Positions 1 through 5,586 of a DNA stretch of 5,586 bases are shown here, piece by piece. The stretch spans positions 1 to 5,586 of the forward strand of contig DYCH01000009.1 in assembly GCA_019418235.1 (NCBI GenBank). The letters are read 5' to 3'. This DNA comes from Sutterella sp. Lineage in GTDB: Bacteria; Pseudomonadota; Gammaproteobacteria; Burkholderiales; Burkholderiaceae_F. Positions within the stretch are counted from its first letter, which is position 1. Every line of letters begins with the position of its first letter. Position numbers and translations under genes: made by a program. The notes under the pieces are model-generated. The model saw nothing but the letters and a program-made list of their open reading frames with translations, was not told where the DNA came from and made no database searches.

Positions 1-17
1 TAATCAGATTTTAAAAA

Positions 18-827
18 ATGAGAATCAAAATTCCGAATCTACGACCTTATTTCAAACTTCTTAAACTCTCAAAAGAGTATCCCTTACAAGAACTCTTAGA
101 GAATCCCAGAGTGTTTGAAGATCGCTCTGTTGACTATGCCTATGTTTCAAGCAAAATTGAAGGGAATACCTACTCAAAGGTAGGTGTATCTTCGTTACTC
201 AAATACGGCTGGACAGAAGGTGGGAAACCGTTGTCTGATGCTCTCATGGTTTGTGATTTAAATCGTGCGTTTTTGCATGTCATGAGTAATTCTCAAGAAA
301 TCGATGTTCTCACAGAAGACTTCGTCAAAGACCTTCATGCGATGACCACGGAGCACCAACTCCAAAAACGTTTCCAAGGAGCTGTCAGACAAGATAAAGT
401 CAGAATTGGTGGAAGTCACTACGAACCTTTAGAGTCACCCGTTCAGCTTAATTCTGAATTAAAGTTTTTGATGGAAACAGCTCGTTCGATTACCGATCCT
501 TTTGAGCAAGCTGTCTACATACATTGTAACCTTGCATACCTTCAATACTTCAGTGACGGCAACAAGCGTACGTCGCGCTTAATGCAAACTGCCGTTATGG
601 TTCATCATCAATTGATCCCAATCTTCATTGAAGAAAGCGAAATTGATAACTATCTTCGTGCTGTTATCGGTTATTACGAGTATGGAGATCGTCGAGCTTA
701 CGCAGAACTTTTTGTAAGAGCATACCAACAAACGATTGACAGCTTATTAGGCCGAACTGAGGAACAACTCAAAAAGATTCAAGAAGACGAAGAAAGAATT
801 CGTCAAGCACGTTCACGACGCAATTAA
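18..827 (+). CDS. Fic-domain protein, His-to-Gln variant of the catalytic motif
   Basis: Fic proteins usually transfer AMP or another nucleotide-derived group to hydroxyl side chains of target proteins. The core motif is seen at residues 176-187 (QYFSDGNKRTSR), matching the family pattern HxFx(D/E)GN(G/K)RxxR except that Gln176 (codon CAA, 543-545) replaces the catalytic His. A flap-like segment lies at about 121-140. An S-x-x-x-E-G motif at 44-49 matches the N-terminal inhibitory helix of class II Fic proteins, which blocks ATP gamma-phosphate binding through its Glu (here Glu48). Residues about 236-269 form a charged, probably helical tail. There is no room for the C-terminal winged-helix domain of longer Fic proteins. 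The start is the first ATG after an in-frame TAA at 12-14, so the frame cannot extend upstream. No Shine-Dalgarno sequence is visible in the 17 bases before it. It is more A+T-rich than its neighbours (22 and 21 G+C in lines 61-120 and 241-300, against 34 in 4441-4500), suggesting acquisition. Fold assignment is firm; activity and target are unknown. Confidence 0.9.
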   Translation: MRIKIPNLRPYFKLLKLSKEYPLQELLENPRVFEDRSVDYAYVSSKIEGNTYSKVGVSSLLKYGWTEGGKPLSDALMVCDLNRAFLHVMSNSQEIDVLTEDFVKDLHAMTTEHQLQKRFQGAVRQDKVRIGGSHYEPLESPVQLNSELKFLMETARSITDPFEQAVYIHCNLAYLQYFSDGNKRTSRLMQTAVMVHHQLIPIFIEESEIDNYLRAVIGYYEYGDRRAYAELFVRAYQQTIDSLLGRTEEQLKKIQEDEERIRQARSRRN

Positions 828-829
828 GA

Positions 830-863
830 AAAATCGCTCGTTGCCAAAGCTTCGAGCGGTTTT
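830..863. terminator. Bidirectional rho-independent terminator between fic and trmJ
   Basis: CGCTCG at 835-840 pairs with CGAGCG at 853-858 around a 12-base loop. The stem is extended outward by a T-G wobble (834/859) and by AAAA (830-833) against TTTT (860-863). On the + strand a T-rich stretch follows the stem; on the - strand the A-tract at 829-833 reads as a T-tract. It lies just after the Fic stop codon and just before the trmJ stop on the opposite strand, so it can serve both convergent genes. Termination in both directions is inferred from the structure. Confidence 0.8.
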
Positions 864-878
864 ATTGTTTCTCAAAAA

Positions 879-1688
879 TTATGGTTTTGCTTTCTGTTTG
901 CACTTACTACCCGCACGATCGTTTTTCGGACGAATAATTTGAGAGCAAATCCCTCGCAACAAATCAATTTCCGGTTGCGTTAATTGTGTTCTAGAAAATA
1001 AACGTCGCACGCGTGGCATGAAAAGCTTGGGTTCTTCGGGATTTAAAACACCCACATGAACCATCGCTTCTTCAAAGTGCTTTAAAAAGCCCTCTGTCGC
1101 CACCGTATCGGCTAATTTTTCCCCTTCAAAACGACTTTGCCAATCGTAGAGACCGTCATGTGTTGCCTTCCTATCCATCAGTGCCATATGAAGTTCGTAA
1201 GCCATAATTTGTACGGCTTGCGAGAGATTTAAGCTGGAACTTTCAGGATCAGCCGGAATCGCAGCACAGCCTTGGCAAAGGGCGACATCTTCGTTACTTA
1301 ACCCGGTTCTTTCACAACCAAAGACAAACGCAATTTCACCTTGGTTTTGAGCTAAAAAGTCATGAGCCTTTTGAGACACTAGTCGCACTGGTTCAATGGC
1401 CGCCCCAAACTCACGATCATAACCCGACATGGCCCAGGCAAATTGCACACCTTCTAACGCGTCAAGCAAACTGTCGTGACTGCGACTGGCTTCTAAAACG
1501 TCGATGGAACTTGTTGCATAAGCCACCGCTTCCGGATCCGTACGATAGGAGTCGACCCAGGGCTTCACAACACGCAAATCGCGAAAGCCCATCGTCTTGA
1601 TGGCGCGAGCTGCAGAACCGATATTGCCGGGGTGGGCAGGTTCAACCAAAATGAAACGAACATGTTGCGCTAAAGGGGAAGTAGACAT
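879..1688 (-). CDS. trmJ: TrmJ, tRNA (cytidine/uridine-32-2'-O-)-methyltransferase
   Basis: TrmJ is a SPOUT-family (TrmH/SpoU group) enzyme that transfers a methyl group from S-adenosylmethionine to the 2'-OH of nucleotide 32 in the tRNA anticodon loop; it acts as a dimer in the cytoplasm. All three SpoU motifs are visible: motif 1 at residues about 18-35 with Asn22 and Arg28, motif 2 at 121-134 (FVFGCERTGLSNED), and motif 3 at about 143-165 with the SSLNL core that forms part of the trefoil-knot cofactor site. The C-terminal helical segment (about 223-252) has the family's FSRTQLTQPEIDLLRG-type ending, followed by a short basic tail. At 269 residues it is slightly longer than E. coli TrmJ (about 246). 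Cys125 sits where E. coli has Arg in the FGRER motif, a position that varies in the family. The start is chosen because the SPOUT fold begins only about 10 residues downstream (RFILVEP). No clear Shine-Dalgarno sequence precedes it. It is divergent from suhB and convergent with the Fic gene. Confidence 0.95.
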   Translation of the reverse strand: MSTSPLAQHVRFILVEPAHPGNIGSAARAIKTMGFRDLRVVKPWVDSYRTDPEAVAYATSSIDVLEASRSHDSLLDALEGVQFAWAMSGYDREFGAAIEPVRLVSQKAHDFLAQNQGEIAFVFGCERTGLSNEDVALCQGCAAIPADPESSSLNLSQAVQIMAYELHMALMDRKATHDGLYDWQSRFEGEKLADTVATEGFLKHFEEAMVHVGVLNPEEPKLFMPRVRRLFSRTQLTQPEIDLLRGICSQIIRPKNDRAGSKCKQKAKP

Positions 1689-1789
1689 TTTTCAATTTCA
1701 GGCTCAAAAAGCCATCAAAATCATTAAAATTAGTAGGTTATAGATTTTAGAACAAGATACCTAATTTTTCTTTAAAGGATGGTCAGAAC
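1689..1789. promoter_or_regulatory. Divergent intergenic region between trmJ and suhB
   Basis: This A+T-rich spacer of about 100 bases must carry the start signals for both trmJ (leftward) and suhB (rightward), unless they are transcribed from elsewhere. On the - strand, 1737-1742 reads TATAAC, one base from the -10 consensus, and would give trmJ a leader of roughly 40 bases; no good -35 accompanies it. I see no convincing sigma-70 pair on the + strand. A small inverted repeat GGCT-CAAAA-AGCC occupies 1701-1713, a 4-bp stem too short to interpret. The promoter role comes from gene layout, not from a strong motif. Confidence 0.45.
1775..1780 (+). promoter_or_regulatory. Shine-Dalgarno site of suhB
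   Basis: AAGGAT lies 9 bases before the suhB ATG, good spacing for ribosome binding. It is the only clear Shine-Dalgarno sequence at any gene start in this window and fixes the suhB start at 1790. Confidence 0.75.
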
Positions 1790-2590
1790 ATGAGTTCTCC
1801 GATGCTTAACATCGCTGTTAAAGCCGCTCAAGCTGCTTGCACTATCATTTCTCGCGCCGAAGACAATCTCTCTTCAATCGAGATTCACAAAAAAGCTCAC
1901 TCTGACTTTGTGAGTGAAGTTGACATGGCTTGCGAACGCACCATTGTCGAAATCTTGCATGAAGCCTTCCCCAAGCATCAAATCTTGGCAGAAGAAACCG
2001 GTTTGACCGGTCCGCAAAATAGCCAATACCAATGGATTATCGATCCTTTGGACGGCACGACGAACTTTATTCACGGCTTCCCGCAATACGCCGTTTCTAT
2101 CGCCTTAAAACGCGATAACGAAATCATTGAAGCCGTTGTAGCCGATCCTACCCGCAATGAAATCTTTACGGCTACGCGCGGTGTCGGTGCCTACTTAAAT
2201 GGTCGCCGTATTCGTGTGAGTAAGCGTGTCGCTTTGGCTGACGCCTTGATCGGTACTGGCTTCCCCTTCCGTCGTCAAGACAACGTTGATGCCTTTATGC
2301 AAGTTTTCCGTGAAGTGGCTCCGAAGACGAGCGGTTTGCGTCGCGCGGGCGCCGCCTCTCTTGACTTGGCATATGTCGCTGCCGGTCGTTTAGATGGTTT
2401 CTTCGAACCGAATTTAAAGAGCTGGGACATCGCAGCCGGTTCTCTCTTGGTGTTGGAAGCCGGTGGTTTGGTAACGGACTTCACGGGTGAAGGTAACTAC
2501 CTCACGACGGGTCAAATCGTTGCCGGTACGCCGAAGGTTTTCGGTCAATTGTTGCCGTTAGTCAACAAGAACTACCCCGACGTCAAGTAA
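1790..2590 (+). CDS. suhB: SuhB, inositol-1-monophosphatase family protein
   Basis: SuhB is a Mg2+-dependent, Li+-sensitive phosphatase of the inositol monophosphatase family. In E. coli it also acts without catalysis as a partner of the Nus factors in rRNA transcription antitermination. The metal-binding signature is intact: Glu68 in AEETG, Asp85 and Asp88 in WIIDPLDGTTNF (82-93), and Asp213 in SWDIAAG. The C-terminal family signature runs to about residue 226 (LEAGG). The length of 266 residues is almost that of E. coli SuhB (267), and similarity extends from the first residues (PMLNIAV) through GLRRAGAASLDLAYVAAGR (182-200) to the end, favouring SuhB over HisN or CysQ relatives. The gene uses CGT for Arg and other codons typical of well-expressed genes. 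mutS follows after 15 bases, so co-transcription is likely. Whether this protein has the antitermination role is inferred from the family. Confidence 0.95.
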   Translation: MSSPMLNIAVKAAQAACTIISRAEDNLSSIEIHKKAHSDFVSEVDMACERTIVEILHEAFPKHQILAEETGLTGPQNSQYQWIIDPLDGTTNFIHGFPQYAVSIALKRDNEIIEAVVADPTRNEIFTATRGVGAYLNGRRIRVSKRVALADALIGTGFPFRRQDNVDAFMQVFREVAPKTSGLRRAGAASLDLAYVAAGRLDGFFEPNLKSWDIAAGSLLVLEAGGLVTDFTGEGNYLTTGQIVAGTPKVFGQLLPLVNKNYPDVK

Positions 2591-2605
2591 ACCGAAAGAT
2601 TTGGC

Positions 2606-5239
2606 ATGAGTATCGCTAAAAACGCCAATACCGAAGTCGATCCGTTGGCAGGGTACACCCCTGCCATTCGTCGTTTCTTGGAAATTAAAGCCCAACATCC
2701 TGAAACTTTGTTGCTTTACCGGATGGGGGACTTTTATGAGACGTTTTTTGATGATGCCATCCGTGCCAATCGCCTCTTAGGCATCACGCTCACCTCTCGT
2801 GGTACAGACACAGAAGGTAACCCAATTCCAATGGCGGGCGTGCCTGAAAAGACCTTAGAGCAATACTTGGCTCGCTTGGTTCGTTTAGGGGTTTCTGTCG
2901 CGATTTGCGAACAAGTGGGCGATCCCAGTAAGGGGCCGCTCGAGCGAGAACTCGCCCGCATTGTGACGCCCGGTACCCTTACCGAAAACGAACTTTTGCC
3001 TCAAAAGCAAAATGCCTCGCTATTGGCCATTTCACCGGCTAAGGGAAAGAAAAATCGTATTGGCTTAGCATGGCTTGTGCTCAGTAACGGGCAATTCCAT
3101 ACGGCACTCACCACACGTGAGGAACTTGCGAGCGAAATTTATCGCATTGGTCCGAGCGAAATTTTGGTGCCCGAAGACTTCAAGGAAACGCTTCAAGCCG
3201 AGCACTTAAATGTAACGATCACTCCCCTTCCCCAATGGCACTTTAGTCCTGATCATGGGGAAGCCAAACTCAAGCACCAATTTGAAGTGCAAACGCTCTC
3301 TGCGTGGGGTTTAGATGAGGCCGCAGATGCTGTTAGCGCTGCCGGTGCCCTTTTGGGATACGCAGAAACGACGCAATGTGAGGCGATTCCTCACTTATTG
3401 CCCCCGGTATTTGAAGTTCAATCTCGTTTTGTCGGTATCGATCCGGCAACGCGTCGCAATTTAGAGCTCACCGAAACACTTCGTGGTGATGATGGCCCGA
3501 CATTATTCTCGTTGCTTGATCACTGCAAGACCGGCATGGGCTCTCGCACATTGCATCAGTGGTTACACAACCCGTTGCGTGACTTTACTGAAATTGCCGC
3601 TCGTCACAATGCTTTAGGGGCATTGATTGAAGCCGAAGATATTCTTGGAAGTCTCAAAGAACACTTTAAGACGTTGCCCGATCTCGAACGTTTGGCCACG
3701 CGTATTGCCTTAAAGAGCATTCGCCCTAAGGAGTTGGCTGCGCTTCGTGATGCGTTACCTCATTTGGCCCTCATTGTTTCCAATGCTCGCATCATTGACG
3801 ACCCCTTCTTGGCAGACCGCCTTGCAGCCCTCGTTATTGATCCCGCTCTTTACGAAAAGTTAGATGCAGCACTCTTGCCCGAACCCGCCACGCTTTTACG
3901 TGATGGGGATGTCATTGCGAGCGAGTACAACGAAGAGTTAAAGAACCTGCGTGAATTGCGTGATAACGCCGGCAATTTCTTAGTGGAATTTGAAGCGCGT
4001 GAACGAGAAAGCACAGGGATTAGCAATTTACGCGTGCAATATAACCGCGTTCAAGGCTACTTTATCGAAGTCTCTCGTGGTCAAGCCGATCAAGTACCCG
4101 TTCACTATCATCGTAAGCAAACGCTTAAAAATACCGAGCGTTACATCACGCCTGAATTGAAGGCTTATGAGGATAAGGCGCTCTCAGCTCAAGAGCGTTC
4201 AATGGAACTGCAAAAAGAGCTCTACAACGACCTTTTAGAGTTTGCTGATCACTACATCCGCGATCTTCAAAACGCCGCCATCGCCATCGGTGAAATTGAT
4301 GTGTTGATGGCTTTGGCCACGCACGCCATTAAAGCTAATTGGGTTAAACCCAGCCTTGAAAAAGTGCCGGGTATTGAACTCGAAGGCGCTCGTCACCCGG
4401 TGGTTGAAGACGCCATTGAAACCTATACGCCCAACGACTGTGTGCTTATGCCCGGTCGTCGCGTATTGGTGATTACCGGCCCCAACATGGGCGGTAAATC
4501 GACCTTTATGCGCTCGGTGGCATTAATTGTGCTCCTTACCCATATCGGTAGTTTTGTCCCTGCCACAAGCGCCAAAATCGGCCCTGTTGATCGTATTTTG
4601 ACGCGTATTGGTGCGAGTGACGATTTGGCTCGCGGTCGTTCCACTTTCATGGTGGAAATGACTGAGGCCGCTGCCATTTTGCATCAAGCCACAGAACAAA
4701 GTTTGGTGCTGATGGACGAAATCGGTCGCGGTACATCAACCTTTGATGGGTTGAGCTTAGCGGGTGCCATTGCTCATGAATTAGCATTGGTAAAAAAGAG
4801 CTTCACGCTTTTTGCAACGCACTACTTTGAATTAACAAAACTTGCCCAAACGGCTCCGGAAGTTGCCAACGTTCACGTGGCGGCCGTTGAAAACAAGTCT
4901 CGCATTGTTTTTTTACACGAAGTCAAAGAAGGCCCTGCCAACCAAAGTTATGGGATTGCCGTTGCTCAGTTAGCAGGCGTCCCCAATAGCGTCATTCGTC
5001 GCGCTCGCAATATGCTTGCTGAGCTTGAAAGTCGCTCTCATACGAATGAACAGTTGGATCTCTTTGCCGTTGATCCGTTAGTCGAAATGGATAATGAAAA
5101 AGAGCCCGAAATCGAGCCCTCTTTCTTGCTCTGTGAAGAGCTTAATAACTTGGATATCGATCAGCTCTCGCCCCGTCAAGCTTTAGATATTCTCTATAGC
5201 TTAAAAGACAAGGCTAGCGACATCGTTTCTGACCGCTAA
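2606..5239 (+). CDS. mutS: MutS, DNA mismatch-recognition ATPase
   Basis: MutS binds base mismatches and small loops in newly replicated DNA and, as an ATP-driven sliding clamp, recruits MutL to start repair. All parts are present in 877 residues, slightly longer than E. coli MutS (853). The mismatch-binding domain (about 15-130) carries the F-x-E motif as Phe43-Tyr44-Glu45 in GDFYETF. The connector spans about 135-265, and the lever and clamp region about 270-565. In the ATPase domain, Walker A is GPNMGGKST (625-633), STFMVEM lies at 679-685, Walker B is VLMDEIGRGTSTFDG (701-715) with Asp704-Glu705, and the switch His739 is in ATHY. The C-terminal region has QLDLF at 816-820, a full beta-clamp-binding consensus, then an acidic linker (about 826-843) and the tetramerisation helices (about 848-870, SPRQALDILYSLK). 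The start is the first ATG in frame, and the next one is at codon 40 inside the mismatch motif. The Shine-Dalgarno sequence is weak (GAAAG at 2594-2598), so coupling to suhB translation is possible. Confidence 0.98.
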   Translation: MSIAKNANTEVDPLAGYTPAIRRFLEIKAQHPETLLLYRMGDFYETFFDDAIRANRLLGITLTSRGTDTEGNPIPMAGVPEKTLEQYLARLVRLGVSVAICEQVGDPSKGPLERELARIVTPGTLTENELLPQKQNASLLAISPAKGKKNRIGLAWLVLSNGQFHTALTTREELASEIYRIGPSEILVPEDFKETLQAEHLNVTITPLPQWHFSPDHGEAKLKHQFEVQTLSAWGLDEAADAVSAAGALLGYAETTQCEAIPHLLPPVFEVQSRFVGIDPATRRNLELTETLRGDDGPTLFSLLDHCKTGMGSRTLHQWLHNPLRDFTEIAARHNALGALIEAEDILGSLKEHFKTLPDLERLATRIALKSIRPKELAALRDALPHLALIVSNARIIDDPFLADRLAALVIDPALYEKLDAALLPEPATLLRDGDVIASEYNEELKNLRELRDNAGNFLVEFEARERESTGISNLRVQYNRVQGYFIEVSRGQADQVPVHYHRKQTLKNTERYITPELKAYEDKALSAQERSMELQKELYNDLLEFADHYIRDLQNAAIAIGEIDVLMALATHAIKANWVKPSLEKVPGIELEGARHPVVEDAIETYTPNDCVLMPGRRVLVITGPNMGGKSTFMRSVALIVLLTHIGSFVPATSAKIGPVDRILTRIGASDDLARGRSTFMVEMTEAAAILHQATEQSLVLMDEIGRGTSTFDGLSLAGAIAHELALVKKSFTLFATHYFELTKLAQTAPEVANVHVAAVENKSRIVFLHEVKEGPANQSYGIAVAQLAGVPNSVIRRARNMLAELESRSHTNEQLDLFAVDPLVEMDNEKEPEIEPSFLLCEELNNLDIDQLSPRQALDILYSLKDKASDIVSDR

Positions 5240-5264
5240 GCCTTAGTGGCGAGTGGCGGTCGGA
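5228..5264. repeat. Inverted repeat spanning the convergent mutS / slyD stop codons
   Basis: GACCGC (5231-5236) pairs with GCGGTC (5256-5261), and the stem extends outward by a wobble and two pairs to 5228/5264. An alternative inner hairpin pairs 5233-5239 with 5243-5249 (one G-T wobble) around the 3 bases between the two TAA stops. Neither is followed by a T-tract on either strand, so it is not a standard intrinsic terminator. It may slow or weakly terminate converging transcription, or simply reflect the overlapping gene ends. Confidence 0.4.
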
Positions 5265-5586
5265 TCGTCTTCTTCATCAGAGTCAAAAACATCAACCTTT
5301 TTGTCCGTGATTTGCAGGAAATTCGGCACCACGACTTCGTCTGAAGTGCCCATTTCTGCCTTAGCCGGCGCCACATCTTTAATTTTAATTTCGAAATGCA
5401 AACCGTAACCGGCCAACGGGTGGTTACCGTCTAAAACCACAACGCCTTCGGCGATATCCGTCACACGATAGACGCGATCCAAGGTCTCACCACGAATTTC
5501 CGTGTATTGCAAACCGACTTCCACTCCCTCATCAAAGTCCGTTTCCGGTCGAATGATCAAGGCGCTGTCATCGTAATCACCAAAAG
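5243..5586 (-). CDS. slyD: SlyD-like FKBP-type peptidyl-prolyl cis-trans isomerase (5' part beyond window)
   Basis: Proteins of this type speed cis-trans isomerisation of proline peptide bonds and act as cytoplasmic folding chaperones. About 113 C-terminal residues are visible, and the frame is open to the window edge, so the gene starts outside. The fragment opens with FGDYDD, matching the YGQYDE stretch of E. coli SlyD. It continues through the insert-in-flap chaperone region and then reaches the signature DGNHPLAGYGLHFEIKIKDV, equivalent to SlyD DGNHMLAGQNLKFNVEVV, which closes the FKBP fold. A TTG at 5560 is an internal Leu codon, not a start, because homology continues upstream of it. 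Unlike E. coli SlyD, the tail is not His/Cys-rich. It is a stretch of about 40 residues ending in an acidic run (FDSDEEDDP) and one final His, so nickel binding through the tail is unlikely. The relative SlpA (FkpB) is a possible alternative name. The gene is convergent with mutS, with 3 bases between the stop codons. Confidence 0.85.
   Translation of the reverse strand, partial: FGDYDDSALIIRPETDFDEGVEVGLQYTEIRGETLDRVYRVTDIAEGVVVLDGNHPLAGYGLHFEIKIKDVAPAKAEMGTSDEVVVPNFLQITDKKVDVFDSDEEDDPTATRH

Noticed and set aside
1..17. Antitoxin or ribosome-binding site upstream of the Fic gene
   Set aside because: Only 17 bases are visible, and they hold an in-frame stop and an A-run but no Shine-Dalgarno sequence and no coding evidence.
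1701..1713. Short inverted repeat GGCT-CAAAA-AGCC before trmJ as an operator or attenuator
   Set aside because: A 4-bp stem is expected by chance in a region this size and no T-tract or known operator pattern accompanies it.
1874..2484. Two open frames antisense to suhB (1874-2086 and 2275-2484)
   Set aside because: They lie wholly within the conserved suhB coding region, have no recognisable domains or ribosome-binding sites, and are explained by the codon bias of suhB.
2734..2961. Open frame antisense to the mutS N-terminal region
   Set aside because: It mirrors the strongly conserved mismatch-binding domain and shows Ser/Arg-rich shadow composition without any motif.
4423..4677. Open frame antisense to the mutS ATPase domain
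   Set aside because: It is a shadow of the Walker A region, with no start signals or domain of its own.
5558..5560. TTG as a possible start of the SlyD-like gene
   Set aside because: The frame stays open to the window edge and the residues upstream (FGDYDDSA) match the SlyD family, so the true start lies outside.

Overview
This window looks like a conserved housekeeping segment from a betaproteobacterium, probably of the order Burkholderiales. TrmJ, SuhB, MutS and the SlyD-like protein all read as ordinary proteobacterial members of their families. The moderate base composition would suit a gut-type lineage such as Sutterellaceae, but that placement is an inference and was not tested against any database.

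Layout: a complete Fic-domain gene on the + strand (18-827) ends at a compact hairpin (about 830-863). That hairpin can terminate transcription in both directions, and the convergent trmJ gene (879-1688, - strand) ends on its other side. A roughly 100-base A+T-rich divergent spacer (1689-1789) separates trmJ from suhB (1790-2590, +). mutS (2606-5239, +) follows only 15 bases after suhB, so the two probably share a transcript. mutS converges on a SlyD-like FKBP prolyl isomerase (stop at 5243, - strand), whose 5' part lies beyond the right edge. Only 3 bases separate the two stop codons, and they sit inside a small near-palindrome.

Four of the genes are core functions: tRNA 2'-O-methylation at position 32 (TrmJ), an inositol-phosphatase-family protein linked in E. 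coli to rRNA antitermination (SuhB), mismatch repair (MutS) and protein folding (SlyD-like). The Fic gene is the accessory element. It is visibly more A+T-rich, and its catalytic-motif histidine is replaced by glutamine although the rest of the nucleotide-binding loop and an N-terminal inhibitory motif are intact. This is the most interesting point in the window. I found no convincing new multi-gene system, RNA gene, insertion sequence or CRISPR array.
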